Positions 1 to 9,300 of a stretch of DNA of 18,051 nt are shown here, piece by piece. The notes beneath the pieces were generated by a model. The model was not told where the DNA came from. It saw only the letters and a program-made list of their open reading frames with translations, and searched no databases. The position numbers and the translations under genes are program-made. Positions within the stretch are counted from its first letter, which is position 1. Each line of letters opens with the position of its first letter. Source of the stretch: Bacteroidota bacterium (lineage in GTDB: Bacteria > Bacteroidota > Bacteroidia > Flavobacteriales_D > Crocinitomicaceae); contig SBGS01000221.1 in the NCBI GenBank assembly GCA_006226555.1, positions 1 through 18,051 of the forward strand. The letters run 5' to 3'.

Positions 1-2088
1 GGAATGGAGTCTATTTGGCGAGATCTTAAAACCTATAACGACCATGCGTATATAACTACAGAAGCATTAAATGGTTTATTGATCATAGATCTCACTCCTC
101 TTCCTTCGTCAACAGTTCTTCCCGTGAGTTATTATACAGGACCTTTCGGGTTTGAATGGCAGTCAGCACATAATCTTTACATCGATGAATCCGGATACGC
201 ATACATTTTTGGAGCGAACAGAGGGAATGGCGGGGTCATCATTTTAAATTTAAATCCCGATCCCATGAATCCGGTTGAAGTTGGGGTTTTCGATAATTGG
301 TATGTACACGATGGGTATGCTGTAAATGATACGCTGTATTGTGGTCATATTGAAGAAGGGTTCATGAGCATTGTCGATGTTACGGACAGAAGTGCTCCGC
401 AGTTATTGGGTACAGTTAATTCACCATCTCTTTTTACGCACAATGTCTGGACCATGGGCAATGTGGCATTTACTACGGACGAGGTTAGTGGCGGGTATAT
501 TGGTGTATACGATATTTCTGATCCTTCTGCCATTGTAGAATTGGATCGAGTTCAAAGTTCACCGGGTACAGGGGTGATTCCACACAATACTCATGTATTG
601 GGGAATTATGTGATTACGAGCTATTATTCTGACGGAGTGGTTGTACATGATGCGAGTTATCCATACAATCTCGTTGAGGTAGCAAATTTTGATACCTATC
701 CTGGTCAGACAACCAGTTATGATGGATGTTGGGGAGTTTATCCATTCTTCAATAGCGGTCTTATGGCAGCTACAGATAGAACTGAAGGTCTATTTATTCT
801 TGATCCAAACCTCAGCAAAGCAGCATATTTAGAAGGCACGGTATCAGAAAGTGGTTCTGGCGTTCCTCTGAATAACGTTGAGGTTAAAATAGTGGGATCT
901 GATCATCTCGAGCATACTTCAGCAGCCGGGTTCTACGCGACAGGAATGGCAACTGGTGGAAGTTATCAGGTTATTTGTTCTAAAGTTGGTTATTATCCTG
1001 ATACCGCAACCGTTGCATTAATGAATGATGTTGTAACAGTGCATGACGTGGTACTGGTTCCTATTCCTCCTTTCAATTTAACTGTTAGAGTCAGAGAAAG
1101 TGGAACACTGAATCCTATTCTCGATGCGGAGGTTGAATTGAAAGCAAATTTGATCACACATAATGGACTTACAAATGGATTAGGAGAAGAAACATTCTCG
1201 CTTTTTTATGAAGAAGATTACAGTGTTCGGATAGGGAAGTGGGGTTATGTTACATACTGTGATCTTGTATTGTTGGATGCTACAACAGGTGTGCTTGATG
1301 TCTTATTAACAGATGGGTATTATGATGATTTTACCTTTGATTTTGGTTGGACAACAACATCTACTGCGGTTACAGGAGCTTTTGTAAGAGAAGATCCGAA
1401 TGGAACTACTGGTTTCTCGCAGACCGAAGATGATGTCTCATCCGATTGTGATGAACGCTGTTATGTAACGGGAAATAACACTCAAGCTCATCCGGACGTC
1501 GATGATGTTGACGATGGTGTGGTTCGATTAATGAGCCCCACTATGGATCTTACTTCATACACTGATCCATATTTGAATTTTGATAAATGGTTTTTCTGTC
1601 TTTATGGTCCTTTTGCTCCGGATGATTCTTTGAAAGTATTTATCGATAATGGTTTGTCCGGCCCGGTTCTAGTGGACGTGACGCCTCCCGATGAAACTTT
1701 ATTCTATCAATGGCATTCAGTAAGTCTAAGAATATCAGATTTTGTTTCGCCTACTGCTAACATGCAGGTAACTTTTGAAACGAGTGATCTTCCTGGCGCT
1801 GTCAATATAACAGAAGCTGCGATCGATCATTTTTATATTGCAGAAGCGGCAGAGCTTGGTTTATCAGATAAGGTAATTGAAACATTGCTTTATCCAAATC
1901 CGGCAAATAACGACTTGACGATAGAAGGTATAGTCGATTCCTTTGAAATATTGGATATGTTTGGAAAGGTCGTATATACGAGCGAAGGAGGAAATAATAT
2001 GGAAGTTGTGAGCGTTCTGAACTGGACTCCTGGGTTGTACATTCTGAAGTCGAAGGATGTTCATCACAAGTTTATCGTTGAAAAATAA
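1..2088 (+). CDS. Secreted multidomain protein with LVIVD-type repeats and T9SS sorting domain (5' partial)
   Basis: The frame is already open at base 1, and the first visible Met (base 4) sits inside a repeat (M-E-S-I-W-R-D-L), so the true start and signal peptide lie upstream. Residues are counted from that Met. Residues 1 to about 270 are beta-propeller-like LVIVD repeats (for example GLLIIDLT, FMSIVDVTD, YIGVYDISD), as in 'choice-of-anchor B' proteins. Residues about 275-352 and 353-435 are two carboxypeptidase-regulatory-like beta-sandwiches. Residues about 436-612 look like a jelly-roll or adhesion module starting DDFTFDFGW. The end (about 619-694) matches a type IX secretion type A sorting domain: YPNPAN, then FEILDMFGKVVY, then PGLYIL and a basic tail. 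It is inferred to pass the inner membrane through Sec and be displayed or released by T9SS. The substrate is unknown. Confidence is high for the class and low for the function. Confidence 0.85.
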   Translation, partial: GMESIWRDLKTYNDHAYITTEALNGLLIIDLTPLPSSTVLPVSYYTGPFGFEWQSAHNLYIDESGYAYIFGANRGNGGVIILNLNPDPMNPVEVGVFDNWYVHDGYAVNDTLYCGHIEEGFMSIVDVTDRSAPQLLGTVNSPSLFTHNVWTMGNVAFTTDEVSGGYIGVYDISDPSAIVELDRVQSSPGTGVIPHNTHVLGNYVITSYYSDGVVVHDASYPYNLVEVANFDTYPGQTTSYDGCWGVYPFFNSGLMAATDRTEGLFILDPNLSKAAYLEGTVSESGSGVPLNNVEVKIVGSDHLEHTSAAGFYATGMATGGSYQVICSKVGYYPDTATVALMNDVVTVHDVVLVPIPPFNLTVRVRESGTLNPILDAEVELKANLITHNGLTNGLGEETFSLFYEEDYSVRIGKWGYVTYCDLVLLDATTGVLDVLLTDGYYDDFTFDFGWTTTSTAVTGAFVREDPNGTTGFSQTEDDVSSDCDERCYVTGNNTQAHPDVDDVDDGVVRLMSPTMDLTSYTDPYLNFDKWFFCLYGPFAPDDSLKVFIDNGLSGPVLVDVTPPDETLFYQWHSVSLRISDFVSPTANMQVTFETSDLPGAVNITEAAIDHFYIAEAAELGLSDKVIETLLYPNPANNDLTIEGIVDSFEILDMFGKVVYTSEGGNNMEVVSVLNWTPGLYILKSKDVHHKFIVEK

Positions 2089-2122
2089 CTTGGACTTCAG
2101 TATAGGCTCTCTCTTATTCGAT

Positions 2123-2130
2123 TATTTTTG
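2123..2130 (+). promoter_or_regulatory. Candidate Bacteroidota -7 promoter element upstream of the GT2 gene
   Basis: TATTTTTG matches TAnnTTTG and lies 17 bases before the TTG start at 2148. The nearest upstream TTG (2090-2092) is about 30 bases away, too far for a normal -33 element. The region is AT-rich, so a chance match is possible. Confidence 0.3.
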
Positions 2131-2147
2131 TTCTAAATCGGAATAAA

Positions 2148-3119
2148 TTGACTGACCAAACGGATATATCACTGGTTATACCTCTTTTAGATGAATCAGA
2201 ATCGTTGATCGAGCTTCATTCGTGGATAAAACGCGTAATGGATGAAAACGATTTTTCATACGAAGTGGTTTTTATCGATGATGGAAGTAAAGACGATTCT
2301 TGGAGTATTATTGAAGGATTGAGGGCGATCGACCCATCTGTAAAAGGTATTAAGTTTCAAAGAAACTATGGAAAATCAGCCGCTTTACAATGCGGGTTTG
2401 AGGTGTGCAAGGGGTCTGTGGTGATTACTATGGATGCTGACTTGCAGGACTCACCGGATGAGATACCTGAACTTTATCGTATGATCATGCAAGATGATTA
2501 TGATGTTGTATCAGGATGGAAGAAAAAGCGCTACGATCCGATCACAAAAACAATACCTACGAAATTATACAACTGGGCTGCAAGAAGAATAACCGGCATT
2601 TATTTGCATGACTTTAACTGTGGGCTCAAGGCCTATAAGTTGGCTGTTGTTAAAAGTATTGAGGTATATGGTGATATGCACAGGTATATTCCGCCTTTAG
2701 CAAAATATGCAGGTTTTACGAATATTGGAGAAAAGGTGGTGCAACACCAGGCCAGAAAATATGGACGTTCGAAATTCGGACTGAACAGGTTCTTAAATGG
2801 TCCATTAGATCTGATGACAGTAGCCTTCATGGGTAAGTTCGGAAAGAAACCGATGCATTTCTTCGGCGCTATGGGTTTACTTATGTTCGTGATCGGTTTC
2901 GGATTTGCGGTTTATCTTGGTATTGACAAGCTATTCATAGAAAAAACAGGTCGACTGATCGCTGATCGTACGGAATTCTATATCGCACTGACCGCTATGA
3001 TCATAGGATCACAATTCTTCCTGGCCGGTTTTATTGCCGAGATGATCGGAAGAAGCTCGGCTACGAGAAATCAATACTTAATCGAAAAGCAGTTAGGGAC
3101 AAATGATCTGGAAAATTGA
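2148..3119 (+). CDS. GT2-family polyprenyl-phosphate-type glycosyltransferase (DPM1/GtrB/ArnC-like)
   Basis: This is an inner-membrane glycosyltransferase, expected to move a sugar from a nucleotide donor to a polyprenyl phosphate at the cytoplasmic face. The N-terminal GT-A fold shows ISLVIPLLDE, VFIDDGSKDDS (about 42-52) and the metal-binding DAD of TMDADLQDSPDEIPEL (96-98), followed by VSGWKKKRYDP (121-131). Two C-terminal membrane segments lie at about 235-258 and 277-300, the usual topology of this branch. The 323-residue length is typical. The start is TTG at 2148: the first internal Met (residue 31) would delete the first beta-strand of the fold. It opens a tight operon, and its last 17 bases overlap the HAD phosphatase gene. 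The donor sugar cannot be read from sequence. Undecaprenyl-phosphate glucosyl-, mannosyl- or aminoarabinosyl-type transfer are all possible. Confidence 0.88.
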   Translation: MTDQTDISLVIPLLDESESLIELHSWIKRVMDENDFSYEVVFIDDGSKDDSWSIIEGLRAIDPSVKGIKFQRNYGKSAALQCGFEVCKGSVVITMDADLQDSPDEIPELYRMIMQDDYDVVSGWKKKRYDPITKTIPTKLYNWAARRITGIYLHDFNCGLKAYKLAVVKSIEVYGDMHRYIPPLAKYAGFTNIGEKVVQHQARKYGRSKFGLNRFLNGPLDLMTVAFMGKFGKKPMHFFGAMGLLMFVIGFGFAVYLGIDKLFIEKTGRLIADRTEFYIALTAMIIGSQFFLAGFIAEMIGRSSATRNQYLIEKQLGTNDLEN

Positions 3120-3639
3120 TGACGGCTGGACTTTGTTTCTAGACCGTGATGGTGTCATCAACGAGAGGATTTTTGGCGGCTATGTTACTGATAAATCTCA
3201 ATTTGTTCTGCGAGAAGATTTCTTAACTGCAATTCCTTTACTTTCTGAGCTTTTTGAAAGAATCATTGTTGTAACGAATCAACAAGGGATTGGAAAAGGA
3301 ATCATGTCAGACCGTAACCTTTTAGACATTCATGACTTTATGTTAAGTGAAGTTTCACATGTGGGAGGAAGGATCGATAAGGTTTATTACGCGTCAAATT
3401 TGAAAGGTGAACATCCTGATCGCAGGAAGCCTAACGCGAATATGGCAATAGAAGCTCAGAAGGATTTCAATGAGATTGACTTCAAAAAGTCTGTGATGAT
3501 CGGGGATACCGATAGTGATATACTTTTTGGCAAAAATCTTGGTATGAGAACAGTATTGTTGAGGTCGGAAGAAGTAACTATAGAATGTGCGGAACTGGAA
3601 ATTGATAATTTGAATGAATTACTGGAGGTGTTAAAATGA
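3103..3639 (+). CDS. HAD-superfamily (subfamily IIIA) phosphatase, GmhB/histidinol-phosphatase-like
   Basis: This is a cytoplasmic sugar- or metabolite-phosphate phosphatase. It has all four HAD motifs: LFLDRDGVIN with the nucleophile D14 and acid/base D16, VVTNQQGIGKG with T58-N59, RRKPN with K109, and MIGDTDSDI with D135 and D139. The closest well-known relative is GmhB (heptose-bisphosphate 7-phosphatase). However, the Cys/His zinc loop that normally precedes the RKP motif is absent here (the segment reads YYASNLKGEHPDRRKP), so heptose specificity is not assured. The 178-residue length fits. The ATG at 3103 lies inside the end of the GT2 gene. A TTG at codon 11 would avoid the overlap but would start right at the catalytic motif, so I prefer the ATG. 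It overlaps the next gene by four bases (ATGA). The neighbours suggest a role in activated-sugar or surface-glycan synthesis. Confidence 0.85.
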   Translation: MIWKIDDGWTLFLDRDGVINERIFGGYVTDKSQFVLREDFLTAIPLLSELFERIIVVTNQQGIGKGIMSDRNLLDIHDFMLSEVSHVGGRIDKVYYASNLKGEHPDRRKPNANMAIEAQKDFNEIDFKKSVMIGDTDSDILFGKNLGMRTVLLRSEEVTIECAELEIDNLNELLEVLK

Positions 3640-4385
3640 GAGCATTATTGTTGATTTTATTAGTTTTTTCAAGTGCTGTTTTCGCTCAGGTGAATCAAGT
3701 GGATTCAAAGGGTAGGAAGCAAGGTCCTTGGGAAAAAGTATATGAAGGGACGGTTGTTTATCAGTATCGAGGTCAATTCAAGGATGATAAGCCAGTTGGA
3801 AAATTCACCTATTTCTATAAATCATCTAAGGTGAAGGCTGTTGTAAATCACGGAACAGATGGTCGTTCTGAGGCATTCTTCTATCACGAGAACGGAGTTC
3901 TGATGAGTCATGGTATTTATCGTGATATGAAGAAAGATAGTATTTGGACGAATTTTGGGCCTTCCGGTAAGTTAAGTAACAAGGAGACTTACAAAAATGA
4001 TATTTTGGATGGACCAAAGGTGGTGTTTTTTGTTCCGGAAGATCCAGCGGATAAATCTCAACGTATCTCCGCAATGATGTATTACAAGCAGGGCGAGCTT
4101 CACGGAGAATACACTGAGTATTTTATCGATGGCACTGTCATGCGAAAGGGACAATACGAGTCCGGTAAAAAAGTTGGCGTTTGGGATGAATTTCATCCGA
4201 ATGGAAAGAAGAGTCATCTTTATCGCTACAAAAATGGTGTAAAGCATGGTTGGACATTCTCTTATGATGAGAATGGAAAGGAGTTATTCAGGGTCTATTA
4301 TTATTATGGGCGAAAACTGGAAGGTGAAGAGCTCCAGGAAAAGATGCGTCAAATGAAGGAGTTAGGGATCAATCCCAACGAATGA
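3636..4385 (+). CDS. Secreted YwqK/MORN-2 repeat protein
   Basis: The N-terminus is a clean Sec signal peptide (RALLLILLVFSSAVFA, likely cut after residue 17, before Q18). The mature protein is built of about seven degenerate repeats of 20-25 residues. Each has the pattern 'aromatic, then NG or DG, then a hydrophobic strand, then G': examples are PVGKFTYFYKSSKVKAV, HGEYTEYFIDGTVMRKG, KVGVWDEFHPNGKKSH and KHGWTFSYDENGKELF. These are MORN-2 (toxin_YwqK-type) repeats, which are common in Bacteroidota exported proteins. The 'YwqK antitoxin' database label comes from a B. subtilis gene and does not make this an antitoxin: there is a signal peptide and no toxin neighbour. It starts inside the stop of the HAD gene (ATGA overlap), so it should be translationally coupled. 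Function is unknown, with a periplasmic or surface location likely. Confidence 0.8.
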   Translation: MRALLLILLVFSSAVFAQVNQVDSKGRKQGPWEKVYEGTVVYQYRGQFKDDKPVGKFTYFYKSSKVKAVVNHGTDGRSEAFFYHENGVLMSHGIYRDMKKDSIWTNFGPSGKLSNKETYKNDILDGPKVVFFVPEDPADKSQRISAMMYYKQGELHGEYTEYFIDGTVMRKGQYESGKKVGVWDEFHPNGKKSHLYRYKNGVKHGWTFSYDENGKELFRVYYYYGRKLEGEELQEKMRQMKELGINPNE

Positions 4386-4398
4386 GTTGAAATCTTCG

Positions 4399-4406
4399 TA
4401 TCTTTG
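4399..4406 (+). promoter_or_regulatory. Exact TATCTTTG -7 element abutting the lipoprotein start
   Basis: TATCTTTG fits the Bacteroidota TAnnTTTG consensus and ends five bases before the ATG at 4412. Initiation about 6-7 bases downstream would fall on the start codon. No TTG lies at the usual -33 distance (the nearest, at 4387-4389, is only nine bases away), so the promoter is a candidate only. Confidence 0.35.
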
Positions 4407-4411
4407 AAGAT

Positions 4412-5086
4412 ATGACGCGTTTTTCTGTATTGATCATATCGTGTATTTCGTTGCTGACTTTCGTAGGTTGTAAGAAGAACGATCCACCAAAGTTCCATTG
4501 GGAGTACTTTGGTTTGGAGCAGGGTAGGTATGTGATATATGATGTAATGGATATTGAACACGATCAGGCTCTCGGTAAGCACGATACATCCATCTATCAA
4601 TTAAAAACTGTCTGGGGTGATACCATTATCGATAATGAAGGACGTGTTGCTCGCGAGTTTATTCGATACAAACGATCGGATGCGAGCGCACCATGGGTCT
4701 TAACAGATGTTTGGACAGGTATAATCGATGGGATCCGCGGAGAATTGATCGAAGAGAATCAACGAAAAGTAAAGTTGGTTTTTGCTCCAACCTTGGCTAA
4801 GGTCTGGGATGCGAATGCGTATAACATGCTGGGAGAAATGCAGTGCTATTATCGCGACATACATCAAGACACGATCATCAATAACTATATATTGGATTCA
4901 ACAGTCGTTGTTGAACAGGAAGAGTTTATATCACTAATAGATACTGTTAAAAAGTACGAGGTATATGCCAAAGGGATTGGTTTGGTAGGTAAGTTTTACC
5001 GTGATAATCAGTATCAATTTGGAAGTAGCGAAGTCGTTCTTGGAACAGAGTCTTTTTATAAAATCGTTTCAACAGGATTGGAATGA
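4412..5086 (+). CDS. Putative lipoprotein, family not recognised
   Basis: The N-terminus is a lipoprotein signal: basic MTR, a hydrophobic core, then the lipobox LTFVGC with C20 as the predicted lipidated residue. The mature part (about 204 residues) is soluble and rich in charged and aromatic residues and beta-type patterns (FHWEYFGLEQGRYVIYDV, VEQEEFISLIDTVKKYEVY), ending FYKIVSTGLE. There is no motif I can assign to a known family. It sits 26 bases after the YwqK-like gene and overlaps the GT4 gene by four bases (ATGA at 5083), so it belongs to this envelope operon, though a separate promoter box lies just before it. Outer-membrane anchoring facing the periplasm is likely but inferred. Confidence 0.78.
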   Translation: MTRFSVLIISCISLLTFVGCKKNDPPKFHWEYFGLEQGRYVIYDVMDIEHDQALGKHDTSIYQLKTVWGDTIIDNEGRVAREFIRYKRSDASAPWVLTDVWTGIIDGIRGELIEENQRKVKLVFAPTLAKVWDANAYNMLGEMQCYYRDIHQDTIINNYILDSTVVVEQEEFISLIDTVKKYEVYAKGIGLVGKFYRDNQYQFGSSEVVLGTESFYKIVSTGLE

Positions 5087-6213
5087 GAAAAAAAGTAGCC
5101 CTGTTTTCTGCTTTTTATCCGTACAGAGGCGGTATAGCTCAATTTAGCGCAAACTTGTACCGAGCCATAGAGAAAGAGGGGGTAGAGCCATTTGCCTATA
5201 CATTTTCGCGCCAATACCCGGATTTTCTGTTCCCTGGAAAGACGCAACTCACTGAATCGGGTGATAATCCGGATCCCATACCTGCTGCCCGCATTTTGGA
5301 TTCATTGAATCCATTTACCTTCAAAAAAGCCGGTAAAGTTATTTTGAATAGTGGAACGGACTTGGTGATCAGTCAGTACTGGATGACCTTTTTTGGGCCT
5401 TCAATCGGTGCAATGCATAAGTATCTCGGATCGAAAGGAGTCAAGCGGATCAGTATTTTGCACAATGTCATACCGCATGAGAAACGCTTTTTTGATAATC
5501 GTGCCAACAGGTACTTCTTAAAACAGAATGACGGTTTTGTAGTGATGAGTGATGTGGTTCTTGCAGACCTTTTACTTTTTCAGCCAAAGGCGAAGTATTT
5601 GCGCATTGATCATCCTGCCTACAGTCATTTCGGAGAAAGTTTGGAACGGAATAATGCTCTTGATAAGCTAGGCCTCTCTACAGAGAAAAAGTATCTGTTA
5701 TTCTTTGGATTTATCAGGAAGTACAAAGGGTTGGATATTCTGATCGAAGCTCTGAATGATCTCCCGGAAGATATTCATTTGATTATAGCGGGAGAATCAT
5801 ACGATAAGATGGATTATTATACGGATTTGATCCAAAAGCTCGGATTGAATGAAAGGGTCCACCTGTTTAACGACTATATTCCTGACGAAGATGTGAAAAT
5901 TTATTTTTCGGCGTCAGATGCTTGTGTGTTACCATATCGTTCTGCAACCCAAAGTGGAATAACCGCTATTGCACATCATTTTAGTGTCCCTGTAATTGTT
6001 TCCGATGTAGGAGGTTTAAAGGAAGTGGTGACAGATAATGTGGACGGTTATGTTGTAAGTTCTGCCGATGCTCATTTAATTGGGAATGCCGTCAAGGAAC
6101 TATACCGAGGTGACAATCTGCAGAGATTCAGAGAAGAGTTACTTCGTTCTCGTGAAAACAAAAGCTGGGATCATTTTGCAAATGAGCTCTTAAAATTCGC
6201 TGACACGCTGTAG
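5083..6213 (+). CDS. GT4-family (GT-B fold) glycosyltransferase
   Basis: This is a cytoplasmic or peripheral-membrane glycosyltransferase that retains anomeric configuration, expected to add a sugar to a glycan or lipid-linked acceptor. The N-terminal Rossmann domain begins VALFSAFYPYRGGIAQF, with the glycine loop at 16-20. The C-terminal donor domain begins near 203 with LLFFGFIRKYKGLDIL, whose basic residues at 212-215 normally contact the donor phosphates. The donor-ribose region reads PYRSATQSGITAIAHH (284-299), then VIVSDVGGLKEVV. The first glutamate of the classic EX7E signature is not present, since the loop has SATQSG; E314 is kept in the GGLKE segment. The 376-residue length is normal. 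It is the last gene of the operon starting with the GT2 gene, which supports surface glycan or glycolipid synthesis. The sugar and acceptor are not determinable from sequence. Confidence 0.88.
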   Translation: MRKKVALFSAFYPYRGGIAQFSANLYRAIEKEGVEPFAYTFSRQYPDFLFPGKTQLTESGDNPDPIPAARILDSLNPFTFKKAGKVILNSGTDLVISQYWMTFFGPSIGAMHKYLGSKGVKRISILHNVIPHEKRFFDNRANRYFLKQNDGFVVMSDVVLADLLLFQPKAKYLRIDHPAYSHFGESLERNNALDKLGLSTEKKYLLFFGFIRKYKGLDILIEALNDLPEDIHLIIAGESYDKMDYYTDLIQKLGLNERVHLFNDYIPDEDVKIYFSASDACVLPYRSATQSGITAIAHHFSVPVIVSDVGGLKEVVTDNVDGYVVSSADAHLIGNAVKELYRGDNLQRFREELLRSRENKSWDHFANELLKFADTL

Positions 6214-6260
6214 TGAATTCAAAAAAAACACCTCTTTTTTTTGCTTGTGAATAAGTCAGG

Positions 6261-6291
6261 TTGACTTTAATAAAGGGAAAGTCTATATTTG
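6261..6291 (+). promoter_or_regulatory. secDF promoter
   Basis: TTG at 6261-6263 (within TTGAC) and TATATTTG at 6284-6291 are separated by 20 bases, a good match to the Bacteroidota TTG / TAnnTTTG promoter. Transcription would begin near 6297, giving a leader of about 28 bases before the ATG at 6326. Confidence 0.75.
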
Positions 6292-6325
6292 CAGGCTTAT
6301 AAAATACTTAATTCAGAAAAAGATC

Positions 6326-9300
6326 ATGCGTAACAAAGGGTTCTTTTGGTTTTTAACGATCTTGCTTACAGCAATTTGTGTTTATCAATTGTCATTTACA
6401 TGGGTTTCAAATTCAGTAGAAAAAAAGGCTGAAGTAGAAGCTCAAGAAAGAGTAGACGCTCTTAGAGAGGAAGCGAAAAAGAATGAAAATATCGCTTACC
6501 TTCCAAACAATACTAAGGTAGATTTCTCTCAGCCAGAAGCTGAAGAATTAGCGAAAGCGGCTTTTATCAATCAGATTTTGAAGGAGAAAGCTGAAAATGC
6601 TGTTTACCCTATCCTTGGTTCGACATTTAAAGATGTAAAGCAACGAAGTCTTGCGTTTGGTCTTGACCTTGTGGGAGGTATGAGTGTAACATTGGAGATT
6701 TCGATCCCGGAATTGGTTCAAAGTTATGCGCGTAATCCACGTGATTTAGCATTCAAAAAGCCATACGAAGCGGCTTTGAACACTTATGGTAATGAGGGAG
6801 GTGATTTCATTGAGATCTTCGCTCAGAAACATCGTGAAATAAATGGTTCAACACCACTTGTTCGTTTGTTCTCCATTTCAGATATCGATGAGTTGGGTAT
6901 GAACTCAACGGATGACGAGGTTATTTCATTCCTTCAGGAAAGAGAAAGAAGCTCTATGGATGGAGTTGAGGAGATCATGAATCGTCGTATTAACCAATTC
7001 GGTGTTGCTCAGCCAAACATTCAAAAAGACCCAACAAACAACAGATTGTATATCGAATTACCTGGAGTTCAGGATGAGGTGACTGTTGCAGAAAAGTTGC
7101 AATCCACTGCGAACCTTCAGTTCTTCGAAACATACAGCATGAATGAAATAGGAGGGATCTGGCAAGCTGCTGTTCAGATGTCTCGTAATGCTCCTATGGA
7201 TAACGCAGATGAAACTGAAGTTTCTGATTCAACTGCAGCGGAAGGTGATTCGACTGAAACTGTTTCTTTAACGGAGCAGTTGGATAATATGCCATTGGAT
7301 GGAGCGATCAAAGGGTTAGATCAATTGATCAAACCTTTCGGTATGTTCTCACCGGGGTACTGTGCATCAGAAGATAAAAGCGCTGTAGATGCGATTTTGA
7401 ACAGAGAGGATATTTTATCGATCTTCCCTGAGGATTTAAAATTCATGTGGTCAGCTGACCTTGAGGTAGTAAACCGAGATACAAAAGAGACAGGATTTGT
7501 TTTGTATGCTATTCGTGTTCCTGAGAATGGGAAAGCTCGTGTAGGAGGTAAGGATATTAAGTTCGCTACAACAGGTTATGATTCAGAAAACGGTAAAGTA
7601 ACTGTTGATCTTGAGATGACTGACGAAGGAAGCGATAAATGGGCGCAAATGACAACGGATAACAATCAGAGAGTAATCGCTATCACAATGGATGATGTCG
7701 TTTACTCTGCGCCAAACGTAAATGAACCAATTACAGGAGGACGTACACAGATCTCTGGTTCATTCACTATTCAGGAAGCGAAAGATCTGTCAGGATTATT
7801 AAATGGTGGTGCTTTACCTGCGCCATGTGTTATCAAGGAGCAAACTAAAGTTGGACCAACTATCGGAGCTGAGAATGCAAGATCTGGTTTGATCTCATTT
7901 GGAATTGCTTTGATCCTGGTGTTCATTTACATGATCTTCTATTATGGTAAGGCAGGTATAATTGCAGACATCGCTTTATTTGCGAACATCCTATTCATTT
8001 TTGGATCGCTTGCTTCATTTGGAGCAGTTCTGACGTTAGCGGGTATCGCCGGTATCGTTCTTACAATCGGTATGGCGGTAGATGCGAACGTACTGATCTT
8101 TGAGCGTATTCGAGAAGAACAAGCCGCAGGTAAGGACCTTAAAGGAGCTATCGATACAGGTTTCCAAAAGGCATTGTCTTCGATCCTGGACGCGAACATC
8201 ACTACGTTGTTGACGGCTTTCGTTCTTAAGGCATTTGGTACAGGTCCAATCGAGTCGTTCGCAACGACTTTGATCATCGGTATCTTCACCTCTGTATTTG
8301 CAGCTTTAGTAATTACACGATTGTCTGTAAACTGGTGGTTAGGAAAAGGAAAAGGAATCACTTTTGATTCTAAAATGACCAAGAATGCATTCAAAAATCT
8401 TGCGATCAACTTCGTAGGAAATAGAAAGAAATTCTACATCATTTCGGCAGTTCTTGTTTTAGGTTCAGTTGCGATGATCGTAACGCGCAAACTTAATCCA
8501 AGTATTGAATTCTCAGGTGGTAGAACCTATACTGTAAAATTCGAAAATTCCGTTGGTGGTGATATCGATTACGTAAGAGGAGAATTGTCTAAGAAGTTTA
8601 TCAGTCCTGATGGTAAAAAAGCATCTATCGAGTTGAAAACGAAATCGAACAGTTTTACGCTTGATATTTCAACGAACTATTTATTGGCTGACGAAAGAGC
8701 TGGACAAAAGGTAACAGATGCTTTAAAAGCAGGATTGAACGATTGTAAGGATAAGTTAGGATCATACGAGATATTGGAGTCTCGAAGTGTATCTGCATCA
8801 GTTTCTAAGGAATTGATATCGACTTCTACAGTAGCGATCGTACTATCATTATTGATCATCTTTACATACATCTTGTTCCGATTCGGTAGATGGCAGTATT
8901 CAACAGGTGCGATCTTAGCGATGATCCACGACGTTGTTATTGTATTAGGGATCTTTGCAGGATTACATGGTTTACTTCCGTTCAATATGGATGTTGATCA
9001 GGCATTCATCGCTGCGATCCTTACAGTAATTGGTTATTCGATCAACGATACGGTGATCGTATTTGACCGAATTCGTGAGAATTTACGTCTACATAAGTCG
9101 ACAGATGAAAATGAGCAGATCAATACATCTTTGAATTCAACGCTTTCAAGAACGATCAATACATCGATGACTACATTCTTGGTATTGTTGGTGATCTTCC
9201 TTTTTGGAGGTGCAGCGATCAAAGGATTCATCTTCGCGTTGATGGTTGGTGTATTAGTAGGTACATACTCTTCAGTATGTATTGCAACTCCAATTCTGAT

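Noticed and set aside
3826..4247. Overlapping minus-strand open frames opposite the YwqK-like gene
   Set aside because: The plus-strand gene has a signal peptide and repeats; the antisense products are low-quality and have no supporting promoter or ribosome site.
3636..4385. Toxin-antitoxin system suggested by the YwqK name
   Set aside because: The protein has a signal peptide and no toxin-like neighbour; the repeat family is broadly used in exported Bacteroidota proteins.
6220..6242. A8/T8 inverted repeat after the GT4 gene as a terminator
   Set aside because: The pairing is only A-T with a short loop, too weak for a confident intrinsic terminator; it may equally be AT-rich DNA upstream of the secDF promoter.
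7942..8409. Long minus-strand open frame (155 codons) inside secDF
   Set aside because: It lies opposite the most conserved SecD membrane block, has no family-like pattern and is explained by codon use of the real gene.
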